Of a stretch of 64,000 nt of DNA, positions 8,358 to 16,620 are shown in pieces. The stretch lies in assembly GCF_014803405.1 (NCBI RefSeq), contig NZ_JACYFG010000006.1, positions 193,501-257,500 of the forward strand, given 5' to 3'. Source of the DNA: Pelagicoccus enzymogenes (lineage in GTDB: Bacteria > Verrucomicrobiota > Verrucomicrobiia > Opitutales > Opitutaceae). The notes under the pieces were generated by a model. The model had not been told where the DNA came from. It ran no database searches and saw nothing but the letters and a program-made list of their open reading frames with translations. The position numbers and the translations under genes were made by a program. The stretch's first letter is position 1; every line of letters starts with the position of its first letter.

Positions 8358-9125
8358 TCAGTTAGGCCAAGCCTTGCGCCCTACCATCAAGAGATTCTTG
8401 CCCAACGGCATCGGAACGAACTTCTCGATCATGCGCGTCACTGGTACGCCCACACGGTCATACAAACCGACACTTCCCTTAGAAAGCTTGGCGCGGAACA
8501 CCTTCATGCAGAGGAACCATGGAAGAACGCCTAACACGTCGGCGTACTTCACCGTCTCGACAGCAAATCCCGTCTTCAGGAGCAACTCAGCTCCACTCGC
8601 CTTCTCGTAGCGACGATAATGCCCTAAGCTGCGGTCAAAGTCGCTGTACAGCCACTGCAGGGCCGGTACGTAAATGAGAACGCAGCCCCCAGGCTTGAGC
8701 ATGCGGTAAACCGCTTTCAACTCCGCTTCGTCATCCGCGACATGCTCCATCACGTTATTGTAGACCACAGCGTCGAACTTGGCTTCAAACTCGCCTGCAA
8801 GGTCCGTAACGTAGCCGTTAACCGCTTCCAATCGAGACTCTTGTTCGTAGCGCTTGGAAAGGAGCCCGTGCATGCGGGAGCAAGGCTCGAAGGCATGGAT
8901 CGACTCCACATCAGCATTCAGAAGATATTTCGAAAAGTTGCCGCTCCCGGCCCCCACGTCAGCGATCTTGCCTCTGAGATAGGGAGAAAACTCCTCAACA
9001 ATCCACTTAGGATAGTTCTCCGCTACCCCCATCGCCTCAAGGTCCGCTCCTTCATACTCGAAGGAACCGAAACGGGAGTCTGCTGAAAATCCTAAGGGAG
9101 GGTCGGCTAGTTCTGGCGTATTCAT
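8358..9125 (-). CDS. Class I SAM-dependent methyltransferase
   Basis: The protein has 255 residues. The SAM-binding motif I is KIADVGAGSGNFSKYL (about 53-68), with an acidic residue at the end of the next strand (HAFEP). VVYNNVMEHVADDEAEL is the usual motif IV region of small-molecule or glycan methyltransferases, and MLKPGGCVLIYVPAL follows. LGHYRRYEKASG is a feature of the Methyltransf_11/23 type often acting on sugars or lipids. The substrate is unknown. It converges with the GT-C gene across a repeat-containing gap. Confidence 0.8.
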   Translation of the reverse strand: MNTPELADPPLGFSADSRFGSFEYEGADLEAMGVAENYPKWIVEEFSPYLRGKIADVGAGSGNFSKYLLNADVESIHAFEPCSRMHGLLSKRYEQESRLEAVNGYVTDLAGEFEAKFDAVVYNNVMEHVADDEAELKAVYRMLKPGGCVLIYVPALQWLYSDFDRSLGHYRRYEKASGAELLLKTGFAVETVKYADVLGVLPWFLCMKVFRAKLSKGSVGLYDRVGVPVTRMIEKFVPMPLGKNLLMVGRKAWPN

Positions 9126-9234
9126 TTATGGAAAGCGGAGCTACGTTCGAAAATCGAAGAGCTACTTTCCTAAATCGCCTGAACAGTCCCACTCTTAAGC
9201 CCTCGAGGAAGGTTTTATGGAGCCGTCCCCTCCT

Positions 9235-10023
9235 CTAGACTCGAGCCAAGAACACCACCGACTCGCTATCCGCCTCGGGGGGCTCGAATTCGAAATCCCC
9301 ATAGACTGACACGTCGGAAAACCCCGCTTCGGCGAGCCGCATCATCATCTCGTGCGGCAAATGCCAGCGAATGCTCATCTCCTTATCCTCTGCCTCCAAC
9401 AGCCTTCCCTTCTCATCTAGCCGCTCGATTCGATTCTTCAGATCGAGACGCTGCTGCAGCGGGTCGATCTCCCAACCTTGATAGGCTACCAGCAACTCAC
9501 GAGCTTCCTCCAGCTTCACTCTCTTTCGCTCCTCCAGAGGACTCCGTTTCCGACCATCCCATATCATCTCCCACGGCATGTGAGTCGGAAGGATCAGCTG
9601 CCCCTCTTCCTTCAGATGCCTGCGACAACATGCCAGGCAGGCATCAAGCTCTTCGTCGCCCAAAAGCATCTGAATGCTAAAGCCCGGCACCAATATCGAG
9701 CCGAAGCGCCCCTGCCCTAAATCGAAGTCCCGCATGTCGCCCTCTACCAAAGTTACCCTTTCCCGAACACCGGAATCGCAATCCTCCAAGCGCTGGGCGC
9801 ACACCTCCAACATCGCCGGAGACCCGTCGAGTCCCACCACTTCCTTTCCCGCCTTCGCCAAGGGCAATAAAATGCGACCCGTCCCGCACCCCAAATCCAG
9901 AACAGGTCCCTCGACCGCGTCCACAAACCACTGGAAGAAAGCGAGATCCTCGAAATCGCTCAGCTCGTCCAAGCAGTCGTAGCGCTCAGCCTCCATCCCG
10001 CGGTAGTTGTACATTTTCGCCAT
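9235..10023 (-). CDS. Class I SAM-dependent methyltransferase
   Basis: The 262-residue protein starts at ATG 10023, chosen because GGGAGG lies about ten bases upstream and because Met-Ala-Lys-Met-Tyr leads straight into the fold; a frame to 10113 is longer but unsupported. Motif I is PVLDLGCGTGRILLPLAKAG, with VVGLDGS after it (Asp binding the SAM ribose) and a GDMRDFDLG segment. This places it with small cytoplasmic methyltransferases of the Methyltransf_25 type. The target is not evident. It is separated from the other methyltransferase gene by about 110 bp and may not share its transcript. Confidence 0.8.
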   Translation of the reverse strand: MAKMYNYRGMEAERYDCLDELSDFEDLAFFQWFVDAVEGPVLDLGCGTGRILLPLAKAGKEVVGLDGSPAMLEVCAQRLEDCDSGVRERVTLVEGDMRDFDLGQGRFGSILVPGFSIQMLLGDEELDACLACCRRHLKEEGQLILPTHMPWEMIWDGRKRSPLEERKRVKLEEARELLVAYQGWEIDPLQQRLDLKNRIERLDEKGRLLEAEDKEMSIRWHLPHEMMMRLAEAGFSDVSVYGDFEFEPPEADSESVVFLARV

Positions 10024-10239
10024 CGCGACACCCTGCCTCCCCGCCCCAAGTCCGCCAACCCTAATCCGAATGGGTAGTAGCGCCGCAAGGGGGAAGCCCC
10101 TCGATAAGCACATCCCTTCACCGTGGCAAAGAAGCGGACGGATCTCTCAAGCCACTGCCTGCCAGGCCGTTGCCACTGCGGGCTCTCGCGGCAAAACCAC
10201 AGCCCTCCTCAACTCTAGCCACAACAAGCAAACGACACT

Positions 10240-12165
10240 ATGACCACGCGGATCCTCATTATCGACGAAGACCCTCACGCTCTCCAAAGCTATCGCGAAG
10301 CGCTCGCGCCCAAGGCGGGACAATGGCAAATCGAATACGCTGCCAGCAGCGAAGAGGCCCTCAAATCCGCCCACTCGCAAAAGCCGAACATCGTCATTGC
10401 CTCGCTCTCCATCGCGGACGGACACGGAGCCGAGCTGCTGGCCCAGTTCGAAAAGGTGGCTCCCGACGCCCAACGTTTCATCACCGCGACCCAGTCCGAA
10501 AAGCCAAAACTCGAAGAAACGTTCGGCTCTTCTTTCCAATACCTTCCCAGCCCCTGCCCAGCTCCCCGCCTCATCACCGAGATCCAACGCTGCTTCGCCA
10601 TCGACAACTGGCTCGGCAACCCCCGCGTAAAGCAGCTCGTCGCCAAGATGGGCGAATTCCCCAGCCTGCCTCCCATCTACCTGAAGGTAGTGAACGCCCT
10701 CAATTCGCGCCACGCCGACACTAGCACCATCGCCCAAGCCATTTCCGGCGACCTCGCGATCTCCGCCAAGGTCCTGCAAACCGTAAATTCCTCCTTCTAC
10801 GGGTTCGACGAGAAGATCGCCAACATCTCCGAGGCCATAAACATCCTTGGCACCGACTGCGTAAAAAATCTGGTCCTCGCCATTCAGGTCTTCAACAGCA
10901 TCGGCCATTCGAAGGAACACAAGGCCATCACCGACGAACTCTGGCATCACAGCATGTCCGTCGCAGTGGCCGCCCGCCGCCTCGCCGCCTACGAAACCAA
11001 GAACGACAAGATCGCAGAGGAGGCCTACACCGCCGGTCTGATGCACGACATCGGCAAGCTCATCCTTCTCAACGCCGACCCCGCAGGCACAGCCGAGGCT
11101 CGCAAGCTCGCCAGCGAAAAGTCCATCCCGCTCGCCGAAGCGGAAGACCAGGTCATAGGCTGCAACCACGCCGAGACAGGAGCCTACGTGCTCGCCCGCT
11201 GGGGCATGCCAGCGAATTTGACCGAGGCCGTTGCCCTCCACCACGAACCCGTCAACTCCTTCGGAAAGTCGTTCTCTGCCCTAGCCGCTGTGCACGTCGC
11301 AAATGCCATTGTGCATCATCGCCAAAAGCCCGACCACCCGAGCGCAACCCTCAGCGAGGCCTTTCTCGTGGAAATCGGCAAGTCCGACTCTTGGGAGACA
11401 TGGCTCGCTGTCACCTCCGGCAAAACGCCCCCTGCCGCGCAAAAAGGCGGGCTCGCGCTCAAAAAGCCCGACTCCGCCACGGCGCCGTCAAGCCCGTCTG
11501 AACCACAGCAGGCAAGCTCCGGCGCTCCCGCAGCTTCCTCCTCGAAATCACATACCGCTAACTCCAGCGATACGCCTCAGGCCCAAGACAGCAGCGCCCC
11601 ATTGGAGAGCCGGAAAAGCAAGGTTCCCCTCATCGCTATCGCTGCCTGCGCCCTATTTTCCGCAGCCGGTATCTACACTTTGAATACTATCGACACTGTA
11701 GATTCCGCTACGGAACCGGAGCTGGCCAACGAAGAGACCGGCGCAACAACTTCCCTCGTTTCCAACATGGAGAGAGCCAAGGAACTTTCAGGGCTCGCCC
11801 AAACCGAGGAAGCCTTGCAAGAGATCTTCGACGCGGAAACAGAGGAAGTCGCACCTATCGCAGCAGAGGAAACTCCCGTTCCCGAGGAGACATCGGAAAT
11901 CGCCTCCCGCGAGGCCCAAGAAGCCCCCCAGCCATCGCTGGCCCCCGAGCAGCTCCCCAAACCGCAGCTTCCAGACGTCAAGGACAGCTTCCCCAACATC
12001 GAACTCGCCGGTATCTTCTACAATGCCGAGCGCCCTCTCGCCAGCGTGAACGGCAAAATCCGTCGCGTAGGCGACTCCGTCAGCGGTGCCCAAATCGTCC
12101 GCATCGACAAGCACCAAGTCGTTCTCAAATACGAAAACACCTTGCGAGCCTTCAAGCTCAACTAG
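10240..12165 (+). CDS. Pseudo-receiver / HDOD / transmembrane / T2SSB-like fusion protein
   Basis: The 641-residue protein has four parts. Residues 1-118 resemble a response-regulator receiver (ILIIDEDPHA, acidic pocket kept), but the phospho-acceptor position reads Ser55 (VIASLSI) and the conserved Lys is Ser104 (YLPSP), so phosphorylation is unlikely. Residues about 125-390 form an HDOD domain (FPSLPPIYLKVVNAL, MHDIGK at 268-273), usually a protein-protein signalling module. A Ser/Ala/Pro-rich linker leads to one membrane helix (about 462-480). After an acidic linker, the last 60 residues (FPNIELAGIFYNAE..GDSVSGAQIVRI..VVLKY) resemble the periplasmic T2SSB/GspB C-terminal domain. I infer an inside-out link between cytoplasmic signalling and an envelope complex. 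Confidence 0.72.
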   Translation: MTTRILIIDEDPHALQSYREALAPKAGQWQIEYAASSEEALKSAHSQKPNIVIASLSIADGHGAELLAQFEKVAPDAQRFITATQSEKPKLEETFGSSFQYLPSPCPAPRLITEIQRCFAIDNWLGNPRVKQLVAKMGEFPSLPPIYLKVVNALNSRHADTSTIAQAISGDLAISAKVLQTVNSSFYGFDEKIANISEAINILGTDCVKNLVLAIQVFNSIGHSKEHKAITDELWHHSMSVAVAARRLAAYETKNDKIAEEAYTAGLMHDIGKLILLNADPAGTAEARKLASEKSIPLAEAEDQVIGCNHAETGAYVLARWGMPANLTEAVALHHEPVNSFGKSFSALAAVHVANAIVHHRQKPDHPSATLSEAFLVEIGKSDSWETWLAVTSGKTPPAAQKGGLALKKPDSATAPSSPSEPQQASSGAPAASSSKSHTANSSDTPQAQDSSAPLESRKSKVPLIAIAACALFSAAGIYTLNTIDTVDSATEPELANEETGATTSLVSNMERAKELSGLAQTEEALQEIFDAETEEVAPIAAEETPVPEETSEIASREAQEAPQPSLAPEQLPKPQLPDVKDSFPNIELAGIFYNAERPLASVNGKIRRVGDSVSGAQIVRIDKHQVVLKYENTLRAFKLN

Positions 12166-12167
12166 AC

Positions 12168-12199
12168 TCAAGGAGGGACGGCCGCTCCGCCTGGCGTCT
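12168..12199. repeat. REP element, family B
   Basis: The sequence GGGACGGCCGCTCCGC, ending in GGCGT, matches the REP arms around the RAYT gene at 16057-16506. Confidence 0.6.
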
Positions 12200-12217
12200 T
12201 CCCTCGAGTCTGTTTCC

Positions 12218-12255
12218 AAAAAAGTCCCGAGCCTCCCCAGAGGCTCGGGACTTTT
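12218..12255. terminator. Bidirectional terminator
   Basis: The stem AAGTCCCGAGCCTC / (G)AGGCTCGGGACTT has a CCCA loop. There is an A-run on the left and TTTT on the right. It lies between convergent genes and can serve both. Confidence 0.85.
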
Positions 12256-12284
12256 CCTGTGAAATGCAGTCTCGACTCGTCCTT

Positions 12285-12653
12285 CTAAAACGCGCTCGAG
12301 TCGACGCTCTCGATCCACTCCACGTAACTGGAAGCGTTGCCGTCGTCGATAAATTCAGTGGTCCCTTCCACCGTTCCCTCCTCCGAGTAGAACACTAAGA
12401 AAGGGATACCCGTGATTCCAAAACGCTCGCGAATCCCCTCCTCGTCTTCCGCCTTGCGCGGGATCAAAATCTTCGCGCCGAGGATTCCTTCGCTCTCCAA
12501 ATACTTCTCCAAGGCATCGCTCTCCTTCAGGACTTCATCCAAGGCGTTGCACCACTTGCACCAGTCGCCATTACCCTTGAAAATCATCAGGAGACGCTTC
12601 CCTTCAGCCGCACGTTTCGCCAAAGCCTCTTCAATATCGGAGATCCAATTCAT
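12285..12653 (-). CDS. Thioredoxin-fold protein with CxxC motif
   Basis: The 122-residue protein starts at ATG 12653 (MNWISDIEEAL); an upstream ATG at 12686 adds 11 residues without need. The redox centre is DWCKWCNAL (about 30-38), with cis-Pro in GITGIPFLVFY near residue 86, as in thioredoxin-like fold proteins of the Thioredoxin_7 / DUF255-like group. There is no signal peptide, so it is cytoplasmic as annotated. Its partner is unknown. It lies 79 bp after the SpoU methylase gene and may be co-transcribed with it. Confidence 0.8.
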   Translation of the reverse strand: MNWISDIEEALAKRAAEGKRLLMIFKGNGDWCKWCNALDEVLKESDALEKYLESEGILGAKILIPRKAEDEEGIRERFGITGIPFLVFYSEEGTVEGTTEFIDDGNASSYVEWIESVDSSAF

Positions 12654-12732
12654 AAGCCGCCCATCCAAAGCGCCGCGAGAAAACAATCAATCCCCGATTC
12701 CCAAGATTTCACTCAAGCTCCGCCCCTGAGCG

Positions 12733-13524
12733 CTACACTCGCCACTTGGCGAGAAACACCGAAGCCGCCGCCGCCGCGTTGAGCGACTCGCCCCGGCCGA
12801 AACGCGGAGCGAACAGCTTTCCATCAGCCGCCGCCGATACCTCCGCCGAAACGCCGCGGGCCTCGTTGCCAACCACGATCGCGCAACGATCCGGAAACGC
12901 AAAATCCGAGAGCGAAACCGCAGTCTCATCCAACTCTGTCGTGAAAACCTGGATACCCCTTTTCCTCAGGACAGAGACCGCCTCCACCAAGTCCACTCCG
13001 ACAGCCACCGGCAAGTGAAACAAGCCACCCATCGTCGAGCGAACCGTCTTGCCGTTCTCCAACTCCGCGCAGCCCCTTCCCAAGACAACCCCGTCCATCC
13101 CGAACCAGTCGCAACTCCGCACAATGGCGCCGCAATTCCCGGGATCCCCCAAAGCGTCCAAAACCACCAAGCGGGCCGGGCCGCTCTGCGGCAACTCCGC
13201 CAGCAACTCCGCAAAACCGCATCCCACCCGGTCCACCAAAGCGAGTACACCCTGCGAAGCCTTGGTATCGGAGAGCTGGGCAAGCTGGCTCGCCATGCCC
13301 TCGTAGGCCTCCTCCGCCTCTTCCAGAGCCGTCCCCAAGACCGCGTCCTCCGAAGCCTCGCGCCTCGCCTCCGGATCGAAGATCACCGCATGCAGTCGAC
13401 AGCCCGCCTTCATCGCTTCGTCTAGCAAATGCCAACCTTCCACGAAAAAACGACCTTCCTGTTCACGCGTTTTCTTCTGCAAGAACTTCCGGAAAAATGA
13501 GAGTTTCGTCTTGGATAAAGCCAT
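12733..13524 (-). CDS. TrmH/SpoU family RNA 2'-O-methyltransferase
   Basis: The 263-residue protein starts at ATG 13524 (MALSKTKLSFF), chosen because GAGG sits six bases upstream; in-frame ATGs at 13530 and 13578 are less well placed. An N-terminal substrate-binding domain (KLSFFRKFLQKKTREQEGRF) precedes the SPOUT knot: GDPGNCGAIVRSCDWFG (motif 1, with Arg), IVVGNEARGVS (motif 2) and ESLNAAAAASVFL (motif 3). The layout matches RlmB/TsnR-like enzymes that methylate ribose in rRNA or tRNA. The exact nucleotide is not predictable here. dinB is divergent, 66 bp away. Confidence 0.88.
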   Translation of the reverse strand: MALSKTKLSFFRKFLQKKTREQEGRFFVEGWHLLDEAMKAGCRLHAVIFDPEARREASEDAVLGTALEEAEEAYEGMASQLAQLSDTKASQGVLALVDRVGCGFAELLAELPQSGPARLVVLDALGDPGNCGAIVRSCDWFGMDGVVLGRGCAELENGKTVRSTMGGLFHLPVAVGVDLVEAVSVLRKRGIQVFTTELDETAVSLSDFAFPDRCAIVVGNEARGVSAEVSAAADGKLFAPRFGRGESLNAAAAASVFLAKWRV

Positions 13525-13590
13525 TGGCATCCTCGCAGTAAGAGCGACAATCCCAGATATCAGAAGCAGAAAAACCAAGCAACAGCGACC

Positions 13591-14697
13591 TTGCTCGCGA
13601 ACCCTCGGCCCTTTTCACAATCCCACTTTACCATAAGCCCCCGGAGACAGATTATCCACATCGACATGGACTGCTTCTACGCAGCCATCGAGGTCCGCGA
13701 CCGCCCCGAACTGCGCCGCGAGCCCGTCGCCGTGGGCGGACACAGCAACCGGCGTGGAGTGCTCACAACCTGCAACTACGAAGCCCGCGCCTTCGGCTGC
13801 CACTCCGCCATGCCCACCTTCCAAGCCCTCCAGCGCTGCCCCCACCTCGTGGTCCTGCCCGTGCGCTTCGACGTCTACCGCAACGAGAGCCGACGCATCC
13901 GACGAATCTTCCGCGACTACACCGAGCTCATAGAGCCCCTCTCCCTCGACGAGGCCTACCTCGACGTTTCCCACCACACCCGTCCCGCGGCCTCCATCGC
14001 CCAAGAGATCCGAAGCCGCATCCGCCAGACCACAGGGCTCAACGCCTCCGCTGGCATCGCTCCCAACAAGATGCTCGCCAAGATCGCCAGCGACTGGCGC
14101 AAGCCAAACGGCCAGTACGAAGTAAAGTCCTCAGATATAGGATCTTTCATGCAAAGTCTTCCCGTATCCAAGATCTGGGGAGTCGGGAAAAAAGCAGTCG
14201 CGCGGCTCGCTGAACACGATCTTCACACTTGCGGAGACCTGCAAAAGCAGAGCCGCCTCGAACTCCAGCAACTGTTCGGGAAATTCGGATCCGAACTCTA
14301 CGAACTCTGTCGTGGCATCGATCACCGAGAAGTAGTCTCCAATCGAATACGCAAGTCGATGAGCTGCGAACGCACCTATTCAAAAGACCTCGACTCCCTC
14401 GAAGACAGACAGCAGCACGCAGCCGACATTTTCCAAGAACTCTCCCACGACCTAGCCCGCTTCAAGAGCGACCGCCCCATCTCCAAGCTCTTCGTCAAAT
14501 GCAAGTATTCCGACTTTACCCGTAGCTCCATCGAGCGCAGCGGCCTTCCCTTCCAGCTCTCCAGCTTCCAGGACCTTCTCGACGAATCCTATGAGCGCCG
14601 CTCAGACCCCATCCGCCTGCTCGGCCTCGGCGTACGCTTTCTCGACCCCGAAGCACAGATGCGCGCCACCCAACAACTCGAATTCGACTTGGGGTAG
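13591..14697 (+). CDS. dinB: DNA polymerase IV (Y-family translesion polymerase)
   Basis: This polymerase bypasses DNA lesions with low fidelity. Catalytic acidic residues are in IIHIDMDCFYAAIE (about 21-34) and LSLDEAYLDV (about 117-126). The helix-hairpin-helix region (KIWGVGKKAVARLAEHD) and little finger follow. The protein ends QLEFDLG, a plausible sliding-clamp binding peptide. No ATG exists before the conserved HIDMD; the frame opens with TTG at 13591, giving about 20 extra residues, and the GGAG at 13640 sits just before an ATT codon that would give a family-length start. I see no LexA-type box. Confidence 0.93.
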   Translation: MLANPRPFSQSHFTISPRRQIIHIDMDCFYAAIEVRDRPELRREPVAVGGHSNRRGVLTTCNYEARAFGCHSAMPTFQALQRCPHLVVLPVRFDVYRNESRRIRRIFRDYTELIEPLSLDEAYLDVSHHTRPAASIAQEIRSRIRQTTGLNASAGIAPNKMLAKIASDWRKPNGQYEVKSSDIGSFMQSLPVSKIWGVGKKAVARLAEHDLHTCGDLQKQSRLELQQLFGKFGSELYELCRGIDHREVVSNRIRKSMSCERTYSKDLDSLEDRQQHAADIFQELSHDLARFKSDRPISKLFVKCKYSDFTRSSIERSGLPFQLSSFQDLLDESYERRSDPIRLLGLGVRFLDPEAQMRATQQLEFDLG

Positions 14698-14717
14698 GAG
14701 CGACCTCGGTCGCGATT
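14693..14717. repeat. Palindromic intergenic repeat, family C
   Basis: GTAGGAGCGACCTCGGTCGCGA contains the palindrome GCGACC-TC-GGTCGC. A related core is the loop of the terminator at 20133-20165, and GTAGGA also begins the element at 20187. Confidence 0.45.
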
Positions 14718-14789
14718 CCAAATTGCCAAACGCCCTAGCCCAAAAAATCGCTTCCAATTCCCCCTTCACTCTTCACCATTCAACATTCC

Positions 14790-15986
14790 ATGTCCTCCCT
14801 CACCGGAAAACGAATCACTCTCATCATCACTGGCAGCATCGCCGCCTACAAGGCGCTCGAGCTTATCCGTTTGCTCACCAAAGCCGGAGCCAGCGTAGAA
14901 GGCGTACTCACCGAAGGAGGAGCCGCCTTCATCACTCCCCTTTCCGTCGAAGCCCTCACCGGCAAGAAAGCCCATACCGCCATGTGGGACGAGCGCTCCT
15001 ACGAGATGAACCACATCGAGCTCTCCCGCAGAGCCGACCTCATCGTAATTGCGCCCGCCACCGCCGGGATCATCGCCAAGATGGCCAACGGCATAGGAGA
15101 CGACCTCGCCTCCTCCGTATTGCTCGCGAAAAACAAGCCGGTCCTGCTGGCTCCCAGCATGAATACCGAAATGTGGGAAAACGCCGCATTCCGACGCAAC
15201 CTTGCCCAAGTTCAAGCCGACGGAGCCACCCTCGTGTCGCCACAAACCGACACCTTGGCCTGCGGCGAGACTGGCATCGGAAAGATGTCCGAGCCGGACA
15301 CCATTCTTGCCGCCATCGAAACGCACTTCCGAGCAGCTCAAACACTCAGCGGCAAAACCGCCATCGTCACCACCGGCGGCACGATCGAACGTATCGACTC
15401 CGTTCGCTACATCAGCAACTTCTCCTCCGGAAAACAGGGCAACGCCATCGCCCTATCGCTCGCCCAATCCGGGGCCCAAGTTTCGCTCGTAAGCGGAAAC
15501 ACCAAAGATCCAGCCCCCAAGCATCCGAATATAAAAATCGTCCCTGTCGAATCCGCCGAGGAGATGAAAGAAGCCGTCGAGGCCAACCTCCCTGCTGACT
15601 TCTTTATCGGCTGCGCGGCCGTTTGCGATTTCCGCGTATCCAATAAATCTGACAAGAAGATAAAGAAAGAGGGCGGATTGGATCTGCGATTCGAAGAAAA
15701 CCCCGATATAGCCAGAAGCGTCGGGACACTTCCCTCCGGCAAGCGACCAAAACTAGTTGTTGGCTTCGCTGCAGAAACCGAGGAATTGATCCCCTACGCA
15801 AAGAAGAAGCTGAAAAGCAAAGGCTGCGATCTGATCGTGGCAAACGACGTCAGCCAAGGAGCCGTTTTCGGCCAAGACCAAAACACGGTCCACTTCGTAA
15901 CCAAAGATTCAGTACAAAAGCTCGAGACCCTCCCCAAACCCAAGGTAGCCAAGGCCATCGTCGACTGGATCAGAGAGCGAGCCTAG
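14790..15986 (+). CDS. coaBC: Bifunctional phosphopantothenoylcysteine decarboxylase / phosphopantothenate-cysteine ligase
   Basis: This fused enzyme carries out two steps of coenzyme A synthesis. The N-terminal flavoprotein half (1-190) opens ITLIITGSIAAYKALELIR and has the substrate clamp LLAPSMNTEMWENAA with the Asn/Met motif (PASMNTxM type). The C-terminal ligase half has the nucleotide motif TAIVTTGGTIERIDSVRYISNFSSGK and, near its end, KGCDLIVANDVSQGAVF and NTVHFVTK. The length (398 aa) is normal. A palindromic repeat precedes it, so it is probably its own transcript. Confidence 0.95.
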   Translation: MSSLTGKRITLIITGSIAAYKALELIRLLTKAGASVEGVLTEGGAAFITPLSVEALTGKKAHTAMWDERSYEMNHIELSRRADLIVIAPATAGIIAKMANGIGDDLASSVLLAKNKPVLLAPSMNTEMWENAAFRRNLAQVQADGATLVSPQTDTLACGETGIGKMSEPDTILAAIETHFRAAQTLSGKTAIVTTGGTIERIDSVRYISNFSSGKQGNAIALSLAQSGAQVSLVSGNTKDPAPKHPNIKIVPVESAEEMKEAVEANLPADFFIGCAAVCDFRVSNKSDKKIKKEGGLDLRFEENPDIARSVGTLPSGKRPKLVVGFAAETEELIPYAKKKLKSKGCDLIVANDVSQGAVFGQDQNTVHFVTKDSVQKLETLPKPKVAKAIVDWIRERA

Positions 15987-15988
15987 CA

Positions 15989-16046
15989 CCAGAGGAGCAG
16001 CTGTTCCACCCGACCTAACTAGGTGGGACGGCCGCTCCGCGGGCGT
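15989..16046. repeat. REP doublet (BIME-like) downstream of the RAYT gene
   Basis: Two arms in opposite orientation: a degenerate GAGGAGCAGCTGTTCCACCC (15991-16010) and GGTGGGACGGCCGCTCCGCG (16022-16041). The arrangement matches the doublet at 16551-16612 on the other side of the transposase gene. Confidence 0.75.
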
Positions 16047-16056
16047 ATAACACAGC

Positions 16057-16506
16057 CTATACCCATACACCTCCGTCCCACACCCAAGGCCAATCCTCCG
16101 GGGTATCGCACAGTCCCAACACAACCGGATTCCTACGTATATAGTGGGCCTTTTCATCCAAGCTATCGTCATTACGAATCCGGTGATCAAAATATCCCTC
16201 TTGCCACTGAATGGAACTATGAGTGACATGGAAATGTTTCCATGCTCCCACAACTTTGCTCGTTTCCTTACTTGGATTGAATGAAATCAGGGCATGCAGG
16301 TGATCCGGCATCAGGAGCAACAGGCGACAGTTCCATACCAATCGCCTTTGGTAAAAGGCAACAGAATCAAAAATCGCTTTCCCAAGAGCCTCATTCACCA
16401 GAGAGCGAGCCCACCTTTTGTCAGTTCGTATCCGGATGTGAAAAACAGCTCCTTGACTCACCCAAGAGGGAACTACATGCGAAGGGCGTCGCAAGCGGGA
16501 TTCCAT
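16057..16506 (-). CDS. REP-associated tyrosine transposase (RAYT, Y1 HUH family)
   Basis: The 149-residue protein starts at ATG 16506; the open frame extends to 16620, but that extra part is the translated REP doublet. RAYTs are single-copy IS200/IS605-related HUH nucleases that cut REP hairpin DNA. The HUH motif is MPDHLHALI (about 71-79), and the catalytic Tyr is expected in KAHYIRRNPVVLGLC, the family signature before DTPEDWPW. The beta-strand GAVFHIRIRTD precedes it. The coding region looks complete. It is flanked by two REP doublets, the normal RAYT setting. Confidence 0.88.
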   Translation of the reverse strand: MESRLRRPSHVVPSWVSQGAVFHIRIRTDKRWARSLVNEALGKAIFDSVAFYQRRLVWNCRLLLLMPDHLHALISFNPSKETSKVVGAWKHFHVTHSSIQWQEGYFDHRIRNDDSLDEKAHYIRRNPVVLGLCDTPEDWPWVWDGGVWV

Positions 16507-16550
16507 GGAATAACTCCACAACGCGATCTGCTTCGCGTCAACGAACAATA

Positions 16551-16612
16551 GCACCCGCGGAGCGGCTGCTCCACCCAATCGTTCAAGGTGGGACGGCCGC
16601 TCCGCGGGCGTC
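16551..16612. repeat. REP doublet (BIME-like) upstream of the RAYT gene
   Basis: The left arm CCCGCGGAGCGGCTGCTCCA (16554-16573) and right arm GGTGGGACGGCCGCTCCGCG (16588-16607) are near inverted copies separated by a short spacer, as in BIMEs. Confidence 0.8.
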
Positions 16613-16620
16613 TGTAACAC

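Noticed and set aside
10147-11244. 365-codon frame on the minus strand opposite the HDOD gene
   Set aside because: It is antisense to a gene with clear domains, and its sequence is low-complexity Gly/Val/Asp; a codon-bias shadow.
13525-13590. LexA-type SOS box before dinB
   Set aside because: No palindrome with a CTG-N10-CAG or GAAC-N4-GTTC pattern lies in the gap.
16507-16620. N-terminal extension of the RAYT frame
   Set aside because: These 38 codons are the REP doublet read through; the family fold starts after Met at 16506.
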